64,000 bases of DNA from Candidula unifasciata (taxonomy: Eukaryota; Mollusca; Gastropoda; Stylommatophora; Geomitridae), in contig CAJHNH020000557.1 of NCBI GenBank assembly GCA_905116865.2, positions 820,184 through 884,183 on the forward strand, given 5' to 3'. The translations under genes and the position numbers were made by a program. Positions 24,160-37,104 of this stretch are shown here, one piece after another. Position 1 is the first letter of the stretch. Every line of letters starts with the position of its first letter. The notes below the pieces were generated by a model that was not told the DNA's origin, did not search any database, and saw only the letters and a program-made list of their open reading frames with translations.

Positions 24160-24615
24160 GTAAAAGCTACAGGCTATCACCAGTGAACCAAGAGCTACAG
24201 GCTACGACCAGTAAACAAAGAGCTACAGGCTACCAACAGTGAACCAAAAGCTACAGACCACGACCAGTGAACCAAGACCTGGAGGTGACGACCGGTGAAC
24301 CAAGACCTGGAGGTGACGACCAGTGAACCAAGACCTGAGGTGACGACCAGTGAGCCAAGACCTGGAGGTGACGACCAGTGAACCAAGACCTGGAGGTGAC
24401 GACCAGTGAACCAAGACCTGGAGGTGACGACCAGTGAACCAAGACCTGGAGGTGACGACCAGTGAACCAAGACCTGGAGGTGACGACCAGTGAACCAAGA
24501 GTTACAGACCAAGACCGGTGAACCAAGACCTGGAGGTGACGACCAGTGAACCAAGAGTTACAGACCAAGACCGGTGAACCAAGACCTGGAGGTGACGACC
24601 AGTGAACCAAGCTAA
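24160..24615. repeat. 28-bp minisatellite, ~15 copies
   Basis: Unit gaccagtgaaccaagacctg plus gaggtgac, with edge variants (agctacaggctac). It lies about 40 bp inside the intron from the donor of the 24,654-24,737 finger exon. The unit lacks stops in all three minus frames and so makes overlapping false frames. Confidence 0.97.
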
Positions 24616-24653
24616 CCAAGCTACCAACACTGCAGACACAGATACATACATAC

Positions 24654-24737
24654 CAGTGTGGATGCGGGTGTGCTTTTGTAAGTGGGACAGCTGCTTAAAG
24701 CCTCTCTCGCAGAACTTGCACATGTACTTGCGCTCTC
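24654..24737 (-). CDS. C2H2 zinc-finger exon, third visible finger
   Basis: This 84-bp exon lies between a minus-strand acceptor (ttctatag) and a GTATGT donor. It starts at the second base of a Gly codon and ends after the first base of another, so it joins the large exon in frame. It encodes one finger with linker GERKYM, Cys pair CKFC, helix QLSHLQK and His pair HTRIH, ending HTG. Recognition positions -1, 2, 3 and 6 read Q, S, H and K. The linker is TGERK rather than the classical TGEKP. The upstream intron is about 9.9 kb. A 28-bp minisatellite starts about 40 bp beyond the donor in the downstream intron. Being symmetric in phase, the exon could be skipped without breaking the frame. Confidence 0.93.
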
Positions 24738-25185
24738 CTATAGAACAAAAATCGGGAAAACACAGATTTTGAGTAATTCTGTAGCACTCTAGGAAAGCGT
24801 TAACTCTATTCACACTGCTATGGTGCTTATGAATGGTACCAGGCTACAAAGCTGTAGCAAATTTTGTAGATACATATATGTGTATGATGTCCCCCCGTAC
24901 ATGGGCTGACAAATTTCTACAAGCGATAACGTTTTGTTTAAATTTGTGTAATTACGACTTCTATTTAACTGGCATCTTTGGGAGATCTGGCATTTGTATT
25001 AACTGACACTATGTATGAAAACTGTTAACGTATTGTTAAACGTACCCCGAACTAGGAGCATATTTTAGGTCAGTGCTTATCAAATAACAATACTTTCAGA
25101 ATTCGGATCGTCACAGGCGGATACCCCAGTCCCAGCACAGAGAGATCATTAATACCATACAACTGCCAATGATCTGCGGACGAGA
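24738..25185. other. intron sequence, nothing recognised
   Basis: Unique-looking DNA upstream of the finger exon, including the polypyrimidine stretch of its acceptor. No other feature seen. Confidence 0.5.
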
Positions 25186-25505
25186 TCGCTAGCCCTCCGC
25201 GGACCACATGCTAGTCTTTGTGGAGCACTTGCTAGGCCTCTGATGATCAATCGCTAGGCCTCCGATGACCACTCGTTAGGCCTCCGCTGGCCACTTGCTA
25301 GGCCTCCGCTGGCCACTTGCTAGGCCTCCGCTGGCCACTTGCTAGGCCTCCGCTGGCCACTTGCTAGGCCTCAGCTGACCACTCGCTAGGCCTCAGCTGA
25401 CCACTCGCTAGGCCTCCGCTGACCACTCGCTAGGCCTCCGCTGACCACTCGCTAGGCCTCCGCTGACCACTTGCTAGGCCTCCGCTAGCCACTCGCTAGC
25501 CCTCC
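25186..25505. repeat. 22-bp minisatellite, ~14 copies
   Basis: Unit cactcgctaggcctccgctg plus ac, with blocks of ggcc/tgac and ctcg/cttg variants. Confidence 0.97.
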
Positions 25506-26395
<890 letters not shown>

Positions 26396-27699
26396 TAGTG
26401 AAATCTAATGTATGCTTGTGGACTAAACGACCAGACCAGACACAAGTATTGAGCTAAAGACAATAGCGTTGTCGAAATGCTTGGATGGACGAGTCCACAA
26501 GAAGGGACGTGTTACTGTACTGAGTCTCAATGTCGGCCGCAACTTTATTGTCCTGCCTGTTGTGAGTTGAACGGGGTTTCTGAGACCTGTCCTCGGGTGA
26601 TCCTCATCCGAATGGTGGCACTTTGTGTCACCGAGTGTTTATCGCTTGGTGTGATGTCCTGGTGGGGGTCGAACGTCAGTCAGTCAGAAAGGACGTATAA
26701 ATGAGCAGACCGTTTCCCATGTATGGACCGACGATGTTAATGTCAGTTATCGCATCATGGTGGTAGCGTCAACAATAGGAGAACAGAACAAAGACAAATT
26801 CAAAATGGAATACACGTGTGTACAGAAACACGGAGAGGAGGTTTTACTGTAGAGACATGCAAGGACAGCCCACACGCTTCAACAAGTTAAAACAGTAATT
26901 TACACCTAGGCACTTCACTGGACCAGACCAACTCGCACATGTCCAATCGGTTCTGCTGACCGATGAACAACTGAAAAACAAAACCAGTGTGTTTTGTGCC
27001 GTCATCCAGATTTCCGCGGAAAACACCTTTCATGCAACGTCTGTGAGGTCCACAGTTACCAGAGAATCCTAAGCAACACCTGTTTTATAAACTTCTTGTG
27101 GCCTGGGTATTTTTCACTAAACTTCTGTTCGTTAACTCATAAACATTCATGCGCAAGCTCGCTTCCTATGACCTCTGGCATGACTTGTTACTGACGTGAG
27201 CTGACAGACAACACTAACCCAATATTGTTATCACAGAACTATTCGTCCTCGATACGTGACGCGGTCAACAACACGCCGGCCGCCTTGACTTCTTTACCCG
27301 TGTTTACAATGGAGAGCCAATTTCAAGACTTACAAGACCTAAACGTTAAATACATAGATCTCAAAGAAAGGTTGGGAAAGGGGGGAGGGGGGGGTCTGTC
27401 TATGAGATGATTCACCCATCAATTAACTTCACTGGCAAGACTGGGTCCCACCGTATTGGGGGACTGGGTACAAAAACAGCTCCTTTATAATTGTCTAGTA
27501 GGTGGGAGTCTAAGGGCTAAGTCTGGTTTAAGTGCACAATATTAAATTATTATAACTATTATTATGAAACTGGGTAATAATAAATGGGCGTACACGTTCT
27601 GGTTGCACATGCGACAGGGAATTAAAAGTCTGTGGCCCGTTCATCTTCCTTACTGCTGACTGAACTGTGGCAGTTTGTGGGCAGTTTCTCAGGGTGGAA
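26396..27699. other. intron sequence, nothing recognised
   Basis: About 1.3 kb without an exon or repeat I can support; a G-rich tract lies at 27,377-27,391. Confidence 0.45.
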
Positions 27700-27895
27700 T
27701 GTGTGGCTAAGGGTTATTCTGCAGCCTCGTACTCTGAAGGTTGTGAGTTTATTTCACGGACTGCGTCGTTTCGGTTGACAGGTGAAGCCCTTGGGAATCG
27801 TGGCTTGAGCTAAAGAAGTTCGTACTTTGTGTGGCGCTGTTGGCTAGCCGAGCAATATGTGATGAAACCTGGTAAAGTGAAATCAATTATTTATA
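27700..27895 (+). mobile_element. tRNA-derived repeat, family 3 copy
   Basis: Matches 16,260-16,505 in order (ctctgaaggttgtgagttt, ggctagcc, tgaaat-aatt), with a B-box-like segment near the left end. Confidence 0.5.
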
Positions 27896-27973
27896 TTTTG
27901 AATCTTTGATCTTTCTTGTTAATGTTCAGAAACGTGTGCATCTTTTCCGTGCGTTCAGGTACACAGGATTTAA

Positions 27974-28375
27974 CCACTATGACTGATCCCTGTCTACATA
28001 CAGTCGTTTTAACCATTATGACTGATCCCTGTCTACATACAGTCGTTTTAACCATTATGACTGATCCCTGTCTACATACAGTCGTTTTAACCATTATGAC
28101 TGATCCCTGTCTACATACATTCGTTTTAACCATTATGACTGATCCCTGTCTACATACAGTCGTTTTAACCATTATGACTAATCCCTGTCTACATACAGTC
28201 GTTTTAACCATTATGACTGATCCCTGTCTACATACAGTCGTTTTAACCATTATGACTGATCCCTGTCTACATACAGTCGTTTTAACCATTATGACTAATC
28301 CCTGTCTACATACAGTCGTTTTAACCATTATGACTAATCCCTGTCTACATATAGTCGTTTTAACCATTATGACTG
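27974..28375. repeat. 39-bp minisatellite, ~10 copies
   Basis: Unit ccattatgactgatccctgt plus ctacatacagtcgttttaa, almost unvaried. Thirteen codons per unit give ~157-codon false frames on both strands. Confidence 0.98.
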
Positions 28376-28499
28376 ATCGCTCATAATCATATCATACACC
28401 TACGTGTTTATCTGATCACCTGCGCTCGCCATCTGAAATATGCCCGGTCTTTAGAAGTGGCTAGTTCGAAACTAGATTTCTTACAAATAACAATAATCC

Positions 28500-28900
28500 A
28501 TGCTTCCTGTGTGTCCTCAAATAGGAACAACTCTTCTCTAGCTTTCTGTCACTTCCAAGTGACATCGATAAGTTACTTACAATATTCAATACTTCCTGTG
28601 TGTCCTCAAATATACACTTCTCTAGCTTTCTGTCACTTCCAAGTGACATCGATAAGTTACTTACAATATTCAATACTTCCTGTGTGTCCTCAAATATACA
28701 CTTCTCTACTCTAGCCTTCTGTCACTTTTAGGTGACATCGATAGGTTACTTACAATATTCAATACTTCCTGTGTGTCCTTAAATATACACTTCTCTAGCT
28801 TTCTGTCACTTCCAAGTGACATCGATAGGTTACTTACAATATTCAATACTTCCTGTGTGTCCTTAAATATACACTTCTCTACTCTAGCCTTCCAGGTGAC
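28500..28900. repeat. 84-89-bp minisatellite, ~4.5 copies
   Basis: Units contain gtgacatcgatarrttactt and caatacttcctgtgtgtcct; two copies carry an extra ctctag insertion. Confidence 0.96.
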
Positions 28901-29049
28901 ATCAGTCGGTTACATTGTCCTGGAATGATTACTAGTTCTCCCTGCATATTAAGGCGATTGTTCGGCGCGACTGAGTCACAACGGTCAAACAGCGACCTAC
29001 AAGTCGACAGACCAGAAATCGATTAAATAACAGGGCGACCCAGCAACGA

Positions 29050-29157
<108 letters not shown>

Positions 29158-29344
29158 CTAATCCCTTCCAGTGGCGCGTCCAGCAAAGACAGAAACAGAA
29201 CATGCAATCAATCGAGCAGAAGCCGCGCTAATGTGGCAGTCCAACAATTAATTCATCTCCGCCATACAGATAACAGATCTGAATGACGCAAGGGTTAGGC
29301 CGCTGGCTTCTTCGCACACACCAAGTTAGGAGTTGGGAGTCGAG

Positions 29345-29952
29345 GACAACTTACGCCAGGTATCCACGAGTCAGGGAGTCAAGCGGCAGACAAGGAGATA
29401 ACTGACATCGTGTCTGCACATTAGTAAAGTCAAGGACAACTTACGTCAGGCCCCCACGAGTCATAGAGTCAAGCGTCAGACAAGGGAGATAACTGACATC
29501 GTGTCTGCACATTAGTAAAGTCAAGGACAACTTACGTCAGGCCCTCACGAGTCAGGGAATCAAGAGCCAGACAAGGGAGATAACTGACATCGTGTCTCCA
29601 CATTAGTAAAGTGAAGGACAACTTACGTCAGGCCTCCACGAGTCAGGGAGTCGAGAGTCAGACAAGGGAGATAACTGACATCGTGTCTGCACATTAGTAA
29701 AGTCAAGGACAACTTACGTCAGGCCTCCACGAGTCAGGGAATCAAGAGCCAGACAAGGGAGATAACTGACATCGTGTCTGCACATTAGTAAAGTCAAGGA
29801 CAACTTACGTCAGGCCTCCACGAGTCAGGGAATCAAGAGCCAGACCAGGGAGATAACTGACATCGTGTCTCCACATTAGTAAAGTCAAGGACAACTTACG
29901 TCAGGCAAGGGAGATAACTGAAATCGTGTCTCCACATTACTAAAGTCAAGGC
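29345..29952. repeat. ~91-bp minisatellite, ~7 copies
   Basis: Units contain tcaaggacaacttacgtcag and gataactgacatcgtgtct. The last unit is shortened by about 37 bp. Confidence 0.97.
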
Positions 29953-30353
29953 GCATCGGGCACATAGGGCTAGATCCGTATTTTATAGATCTAATGTCGG
30001 GACACTCGATGGGGGATACGGCAACATGACACCGACCGCCTTTACTTCCTATGACTTCATCAGGTCCCCATTTAAGACTTGGTCCACCTGAGAGTCAAGC
30101 ATACGTTTGAAACAATCCGTTTAGGGCTAACAGTCCTAGAAAAAGACGAGACTGTTGTGTCTGCGCACCATCAGGCCTTTGCACAACGTCGCTCACATCC
30201 CGGCAGGCCAGTAAGTCGGTCGGTCCCCTGGCAACTTTTCCGCCTCACAAACTCTCATCCCCAGCGTGCCGGTAAGATCCTCTGTCGACCGTCGTGCTGC
30301 CTTTTCTCCATGTAGCATGCTCTCTATCTGTCCTCTCTCACAAGCCCTCACAA

Positions 30354-30500
30354 GCATGTCGTAAAAGGCGACTAATTAGGCGCATTTCCTTCGAAGTCAG
30401 AGTGCATGTACCTGAGAGGCGAGGAACTAACAGTCTGCATATAAATCAGACATGTCTATAAAGCAGAAGTGCATGCACCACTCAACACTAAGTATTGCAC
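30354..30500 (+). mobile_element. interspersed repeat copy
   Basis: Matches 8,462-8,590 (gcatgtcgtaa, gagaggcgaggaac, aacagtctg). The type of element is unknown. Confidence 0.55.
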
Positions 30501-30994
30501 CTCTGCATGCGGGAAGTTGCACGGGCAGCTGTATACATCGTGACTAGACTGGCAGATAATGATCACTCCCTGGCGTTAAAACAATTACATGTGCCGGGAG
30601 CGAGGCCTTGTGAAGCATGACAAGGCCGTCTTTGAGATCAAGATAGCAGCTATTGTAATCAACTTCCCATGCCAACAATCATTAGAGGTAACTCCAAGTA
30701 TTGCTGCATTAGAGCACTGAGATGTTTGACTATTTCCCCCGTGTAGTGTCATCGACTGTGTCTTTTCCGGATAGTCCACCCTGGTAGCCAGGGACGTCGA
30801 GATCTCTTGCTCTTTCAAACTGTTCAGTTTTAAATGCAACTATTCAACAACTGCTGAGGCACTGTTAATGTTAGCAACACATATGAATTCCTTCTAGTTC
30901 TTCGCACTTATCCCATTAGGGTAAGGCGCCCAATCTCCACTCAGGGATCAAGGCGTGTGTCACATCCAGTGCTATATTCAGTATGTCAAATTTA

Positions 30995-31306
30995 ACGCGA
31001 GAGCCGCGTTAGCGCAGTTGATAAGAAGCTCACTTTCAAATCCAGCTGCTACTCGCTGCAGCCCACGGTCGGTGTTCGAAACCGGGCGGCTCCCGGGTTT
31101 CACCCAGCCTCTAGGAAATGGGTACCAGAGTTAACACTCTGGGGTAAATTGAGGAACGTCGCCGTAGCTACAGAGTTACGTGCGAACGGCGACACAGGTG
31201 GACAGTTTCTTATCAGCTGCCCGTACTGGGGGCAGAGCACTTATGGATTATAACCGTGTGCAATGACGCTGTATCACATCCCCCGACTTTACCTTTACCT
31301 TTTTTT
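30995..31306 (+). mobile_element. intact tRNA-derived SINE with target-site duplication
   Basis: A 312-bp element starts with a tRNA-like 5' part: 7-bp acceptor stem gagccgc/gcggctc, A-box-like ttagcgcagttgataag, a class-II-like variable hairpin, and B box ggtgttcgaaacc. A ~200-bp body and a T-rich tail follow. It is flanked by an 11-bp direct repeat, tgtcaaattta, at 30,984-30,994 and 31,307-31,317, the signature of LINE-driven insertion. It is probably not a working tRNA gene because the sequence continues as a SINE body. Confidence 0.85.
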
Positions 31307-31349
31307 TGTCAAATTTATATTTCGTAAAAATTTTTTTCTCTGGCTAAAA

Positions 31350-31524
31350 CAGAGGTTCTCAACCGTCCTAATGCGGGGACTCTTTAAAACAGATCCTCAT
31401 GTTGTGGCGACCCCCCAATCATACAATTATGTTCCTTGCTACTTCACAACTTTAGTGAACATGTGTATTCCGATGGTCGTTTGACCTGCCAAAAGGTCGC
31501 GGCACCACAAGTTGAGAACAGCTG
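31350..31524 (+). mobile_element. SPIN-like hAT miniature element, copy 1
   Basis: A 175-bp element with hAT-type terminal inverted repeats (cagaggttctcaacc ... gttgagaacagctg). The inner sequence (catgttgtggcgaccccc, tgctacttcacaac, gatggtcgtt) matches my memory of the SPIN family of hAT transposons. The flanks ggctaaaa and ggttagaa are a diverged 8-bp target duplication. Confidence 0.8.
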
Positions 31525-32209
31525 GGTTAGAAGAACAAACACCGCATAGCAAAGACACGCCGCCATCAACACAAATTAAACTTTGTTCCCCTCTAAAAGA
31601 GCGGTTGACTCGCTGTGTTGTGGTTTACAGCGAGGCTGCGATATCTGCGCCTTTCAGCTCAACACGCTGGATTTCCGCAAACTTCTAATTACTCGTCATT
31701 TACCACATGCTTACTGGGGCTGGGGCATTGGGCCTATTTTAAACCCTTCCCCCACACCCGAAAAATTAACCGATGGTCAACATAAATAAAACTATCATCA
31801 GACATTTTACACAAGATCAACAGAAACTAGGACCAGTAACACGCTTCACTGGCCATGGGATCAGGGAAGACAGCTTCAAATGAGAACTAACAATTAAAAC
31901 AGATAACATGGAAATGTAGAACTCTATATGTGATCACAGAGAGTATATTTTCACATGAAGCAAACAGACAGCACACACACCCTCTCCCTTTCCAATGTTT
32001 ATGTTGATACACACGCATTAAAAAAAAAAACATATTTGTCTGGTTGAATAAAGTGGTACAAGCAAAACTATGGTACCACAAACAGGCACATGCAAACTAG
32101 AATTTAAAATAAACAAACGAACGTGTACATGTATCGCTCATGATACCAAGCTTACTTTTTTAACAGGTTACAACAAGCAAATAGAACAAATACAATGTGT
32201 ACACCTAGA

Positions 32210-32450
32210 TTCACACACACTCAGCAAATAGAACAAATACAATGTGTACACCTAGATTCACACACACTCAGCAAATACAACACAGATCGTGGGTAATTAG
32301 GTTCAGGAACAATCAGTAAATACAACAAAGATAATGTGTACCTAGGTTCACAAACAATCAGTAAATACAACAAAGATAATGTGTACCTAGGTTCACAAAC
32401 AATCAGCACATACAACAAAAACTATGTACCCAGGTTCACAAACAATCATT
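32210..32450. repeat. ~45-bp minisatellite, ~5 copies
   Basis: Units share gtaaatacaacaaagataat and gtacctaggttcacaaacaa; the outer copies are diverged. Confidence 0.93.
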
Positions 32451-32639
32451 ATGTAGCCAGTATTCAATCAATCACGTAGCCACACACTCAAACAGATACA
32501 AATGTAAAACCAGAAAGTTTTCTTTTTTTGCCTTAATCAACAAAATAGTGCTCTGTACATTTCCACAAGCGCTTTGTCCCCATCTTCAGCAGCCAGCAAA
32601 GTTCCAATTCTGTGGGAGCTGCAGTTTGATTATATTTCC

Positions 32640-33720
32640 ATCTTACCTTTCCTCTAAGTGTAGACTGTACCATTCTCTCCAGACTATAGCCATCTATTTG
32701 AGCCTCCTCATTGTTCAATTTCTCTCTAACGGCTTTGATCACATCTTACTTGTCATGCACTGTACCATTCTCTCCAGACTATAGCCATCTATTTGAGCCT
32801 CCTCATTGTTCAATTTCTCTCTAACGGCTTTGATCACATCTTACTGGCCATACATCAGTTCACCACCTAGTGATGCAGAACCAGCCAATCTGTCTGACTG
32901 TTCATTTTCCAACACTCCTGCATAACCAGGAAAACATTTCAAATGCACCAACTACCTGGGACCTCTGAAGCGATGCTTACCACTCTGCACAGAGCATGCC
33001 TGTCACTACCTTGTTCTGAAGCTAGAGGAAAGCTACTGTGACTACCTCCACCTCCATTCTCAAACTAAATGCTGTAGCATCGTACTTTCAAACACTGTTG
33101 CACCCAGTGCTGTACATCTGCTTTTGCAATGAACCCCAGCAGACTTCATCTGCCTTTTAGCACATTGCTATCTGTATAAATAGTCACATTAACTGACCAT
33201 GAATTACCATGAATTACCATGAATCAATTACTGAATTTCTGATTTTGCACACAAGCCTGCATTTTTGCTCTGACTACGCACTACTCTCTTAATTGTTCCC
33301 CACACATCCCTAATTGTGTTTTTTGCTTGCTCCAACCAAGACGTCCCTCTAATCAACTCTCTAATCAACTTGTGACCTGTAGCCAGGGTTTCATGAAGAA
33401 GGTCTTTCAAGCCATGGCTACCTTGAGGTATGACCTAGCTTGTTGCTCTTTGAGACTATCTGCAGTAGTGGGCAGTGCAAGGATGTATCCATCTGGTACT
33501 TGAAAGACAGGCTCCTATCGAAGCTGATACCAAAGCACCTCAGTGTGACCTCTCTTTTGATGTCTGTTGTTTACTATAAGGCTTGGGATGTCAGCTCTAA
33601 CAATTCTATTGTCCAGAGAGCACCAACAAATTGCCGCCTTTTCTGGATAGAAAACAGCATTAACCTCAGTACACCAGCCAGTCACCTTGTCCACTGCTGC
33701 CTGTAGCTCTGGAGCTGTCC
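32640..33720 (-). mobile_element. LINE remnant: RT C-terminal part and RNase H fragment
   Basis: Read on the minus strand, the right end encodes AAVDKVTGWCTEVNAVFYPEK, typical of the region after the RT catalytic core (FNPxKT-like). Further down, GYAGVLENEQSDRLAGSASLGGELMYG near 32,860-32,940 is an RNase H motif. Stops and frameshifts break it. The last ~93 bp (32,667-32,850) is tandemly duplicated. Confidence 0.75.
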
Positions 33721-34195
33721 GTAGCTCTGGAGCTGTCTGTAGCTCTGGAGCTGTCTGCAGGTCTAGAGCTGTCTGTGGCTCTGGAGCTGTCTGTGGCTCT
33801 GGAGCTGTCTGTGGCTTTGGAGCTGTCTATAGCTCTGGAGCTGTCTGTGGCTCTGGAGCTGTCTGTGGCTCTGGAGCTGTCTGTAGCTCTGGAGCTGTCT
33901 GTGGCTTTGGAGCTGTCAGTGGCTCTGAAGCTGTCTGTGGCTCTGGAGCTGTCTGTGGCTCTGGAGCTGTCTGCAGGTCTAGAGCTGTCTGTGGCTCTGG
34001 AGCTGTTTGTGGCTCTGGAGCTGTCTGCAGGTCTAGAGCTGTCTGTAGCTCTGGGGCTGTCTGCAGGTCTGGAGCTGTCTGTAGCTCTGGAGCTGTCTGC
34101 AGGTCTGGAGCTGTCTGCAGGTCTAGAGCTGTCTGCAGCTCTGGAGCTGTCTGTAGCTCTGGAGCTGTCTGTGGCTCTGGAGCTGTCTGTGGCCT
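33700..34195. repeat. 18-bp minisatellite, ~27 copies
   Basis: Unit gctctggagctgtctgtg. It begins exactly inside the LINE segment coding for LQAAVDK on the minus strand, so the array was probably seeded there. Stop-free frames of >200 codons are a by-product. Confidence 0.98.
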
Positions 34196-34684
34196 ACGTC
34201 TACCCTACCTATACGCAAAAAGATCATCTAAAAATTTCAATATCCTCCCGACACCACATGCTTCAAGTTCTGCAAACTTGCTCATACAAAATACTGAGGA
34301 GCACTGGTGAAACTGCAGCTCCCTGCACCTCTCTTTTCACTGCCACTCTCTTCAGAACCTGCGTATTTAACGCTTACATTTCCAATACGACCTATTCTTC
34401 TGTACATCCACGTCTCCAGAGACTCAATTCCTTTTCTGGTTCGTTGCCCATTGTCCAGCTTCCTTCACCATACAGTAAGTTTGTGTATGCACAGCATTTC
34501 CAAATTCTAATTTTTAATGTGCTGTTTACCTATCTCAATGTCAATACAGATGCCACCTGACAGATCAAGAACAAGATTAAACAATCAAACGAGAATGAAA
34601 ACAGATAAGTGTATAAAAAGAAACTGAAATAAATAAATGTGTAAGGTGCAACAAAAACAACCACAGATGCACGAGTAAACTCAC
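34196..34684. other. proximal intron after the large exon
   Basis: Donor-side intron of the large zinc-finger exon; pyrimidine-rich in places on the plus strand. 34,200-34,480 may be more LINE, but I cannot support it. Confidence 0.4.
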
Positions 34685-36237
34685 CGGTGTGAATCCGCAC
34701 ATGCTGCTGCAGATGAGACAACTGTTTGAAAGCCCTGTCACAAAATGAACAGATGTGCTTGCGAATGCCAGTGTGAACCAGGCTGTGCTGTGCTAGCTGT
34801 TGCTTACTGCGAAACAACTTGAGGCACGTCAGGCAAGGATGGGTCCTGTCCAACTCTCTTCCCTGATGGTGTCCCGGAGACTGGCTCATGGAGTTCTCGT
34901 CCATCAGTCCGGACAGTGATTGAGCTGTCCTCTCAGACAGCATATGTATGCCCTGGCTGTGGTGTCTGCCAACAAAGTCTGCAAAAGATTCATCTCCTCT
35001 GTGGCTCAAGTTGGACGCTGCACTGCTAGTGCGGACTGATCCAAGGTTCTCCAGCCCCAAAAGGGCATTAGGAGGCAGCGGACCAGGCATGATGCCGCCA
35101 TCAGGCGAAGACTTGTTTAAATTTGAGGCTACCGATGCTATAGTTTCTTCTATAAGAGATCCAGATTGATCATCAACAACTCGGTCACCTGATATAGATG
35201 AAGTTGAATAGATAGCACGAGAATGTTGAAGCGCTTCACTGTGACTGTTAGCTTCTGACAGCAATGTAGATCCTGGCCGTGACTGCAGTGGGCCATTATT
35301 ATTATCCTGTCTGAATATTGAGAGACTACTTCTTCCATTATGGTTGTTGTTGCCATTTGTGTCTCTTACGACGTGGTGTTGACTGTGGTGCTCCACCAGG
35401 CCCTGGTGACTATGTGCTGGGTGCTCTGAGAGGCTTGCTCTCATGGACATGTGAGAAGACAATGTTTGTGCTCCATGCTGTTGCTGATCGACTATATTAT
35501 GCTGGACCCCACCTAAAGAGGGGGGCCGACCCCGACGTGGTACAGACGATCCCGAATCCAAGAAATTCTGGGGGGTCTGTTCAGAAGTGTAATTCAGGGT
35601 TTGATTGTTTGTATTCCCAGAGTCTTGCACACCAGTCACATTGTTCCCTCCCAAAGTCAGAGGCTGGTTGCTCATCCCAACACTTCCTCGACCATCACTA
35701 CCCAGCATACCACCACCATTCTGTCCAGTCCGACTGTCCATTCCCACAGGTGTTAGGTTCCTCATAGGTTGCTGATTCTGCCTTTCACTTAATGCATTGA
35801 CCCCTAGCCTAGACAAGGGACGACTGGCCCCATCTCTGTCACTACTGTTTATCTGCCTCACTGACAGACTGGCACCGTCACTCAAGTTGTTAATCCGATC
35901 AAGAGAGTGCAACTGTCGGCGGCTATCATTTCCTATAATATTTTCCAGCATGTGATCAGATGAGCGTGCAGAAGCCAGACCGGTCAGTGACTGTGAAGAG
36001 TGCCCACCACCTGCTAGATGCTCCAGTGAGCTTCCAGTCTCACTCAGGTCTAGCATGCCATGAGCATGCCTCAGCTGGTGGGCCACGTGCTGGTCACTCA
36101 TGCTAACGATGATCCCAGTGTTTGGATCTAACAAAGAATGGTTCATCTGGTGATCCAAATGATGTTGTTGAGGTGATAAACTGATATTCTGTGGTGGCAT
36201 TTGGTGAATGGTACTTGTGATTCTTCCTTGGTCATCT
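34685..36237 (-). CDS. C2H2 zinc-finger protein, large exon with N-terminal region and first two fingers
   Basis: This is the 5'-most exon I can place with confidence, of 1,553 bp. On the minus strand an acceptor (ttattcacag) leads into an open frame entered at the third base of a codon. The exon ends after the first base of a Gly codon at a GTGAGT donor. About 517 codons are open. The first ~460 residues are polar and low in complexity, rich in Ser, Asn, Gln, His and Gly, with an AT-hook-like core (RRGRPPS) near residue 232. Two C2H2 fingers follow at about residues 467-490 (CLTC...HSLVH) and 495-517 (CSFC...HVRIH), joined by an HTGIRK linker. The likely role is a nuclear DNA-binding regulator. 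I cannot name the ortholog. Rotund/ZNF362/ZNF384-like or CLAMP-like proteins are guesses that need a search. An in-frame ATG lies upstream at 36,284, but the splice signal and the lack of an obvious promoter argue that the true start is in an upstream exon. Confidence 0.9.
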
Positions 36238-36724
36238 CTGTGAATAAAAGAAGAAGAAAAACAGTGAAAATCTGTGATATACAAATAAACGCTGTCTTTG
36301 CCAATAGAACAATGTTAAGGTTTAATTAAGTATCGACATGACAGCACACTCACATAAATTAGGTATGAGCCAAACAGCTCTCTGCCGGTGCCTTCGTGCT
36401 GAACAGACTCCTGCAAGACTGTCCTCTCCTGGCGAAGCTGCAGAGCGAAATATGGCAAAACCCAGTAGAACTGACAACTAAGCTTTGGGGAAACCTAAGA
36501 GACCTTGAAAAGACATCCCAGTTTATGACCCACAGTGGATTATGCACATGACCAGAGATCGCTGAAGAAGAAGAAGAAGAAGAAGACATGACAGCACTCG
36601 GAACATTACCATAACAGCTCCATCCCCATCTTCAGAGGCAAGTCCAAAGTTCCAGTTCCAATGGTACTGATTTAAAACAGTGATATGGGTACTTCAACCG
36701 AGCTTCTTCTTCCTCTTCTCTAAT

Positions 36725-36990
36725 CCTGTTCTGCCTTTCAGTGCCAGATTTTGCAGAGGAACCGGGTGTGAGCCTTGGTATGTGCCATGCAGATGCTGGT
36801 GTTTATGGCCTCAGCTAAATATCCATCTGTCCATCACTTGCATGGTAGACCTCTAGCTGTGCTTCCATTATATCTAAGTGACAGGGTTCTCTGTGCTGCA
36901 CTGTCTGGTGGCAGTCTTGATGCATGTCCAAACCATTTGACCTGTTGTCTCTTGGTGTAGTTTACTACACATCCGTCCCAACTTGTTTCC
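36725..36990 (-). mobile_element. LINE RT C-terminal fragment
   Basis: On the minus strand QVKWFGHASRLPPDSAAQRTLSL... reads as the RT C-terminal (KWFGH-x-R-L/M) region of a non-LTR retrotransposon, with later stops. The inverse-orientation relative is at 8,590-8,830. Confidence 0.65.
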
Positions 36991-37104
36991 AATTTCAGAT
37001 CCTGTCTATCCTAGTTATATTTAGGATTTGTTGGAGACATGTTTATTCTGTTGTTTTGATTTTTTCAACAAAGCTTTCTTCTAAAGCTTTCTTCTAAACC
37101 AATT

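Noticed and set aside
24195..24813. Overlapping minus frames, one of which enters the zinc-finger exon
   Set aside because: The non-finger part is the 28-bp minisatellite read through past the GTATGT donor; only 24,654-24,737 is exon.
27891..28386. Pair of ~157-codon frames on opposite strands
   Set aside because: 39-bp minisatellite (13 codons) artefact.
33687..34560. Leu/Ala- and Ser/Gly-rich frames up to 261 codons
   Set aside because: Produced by the 18-bp minisatellite; the ends are retroelement DNA.
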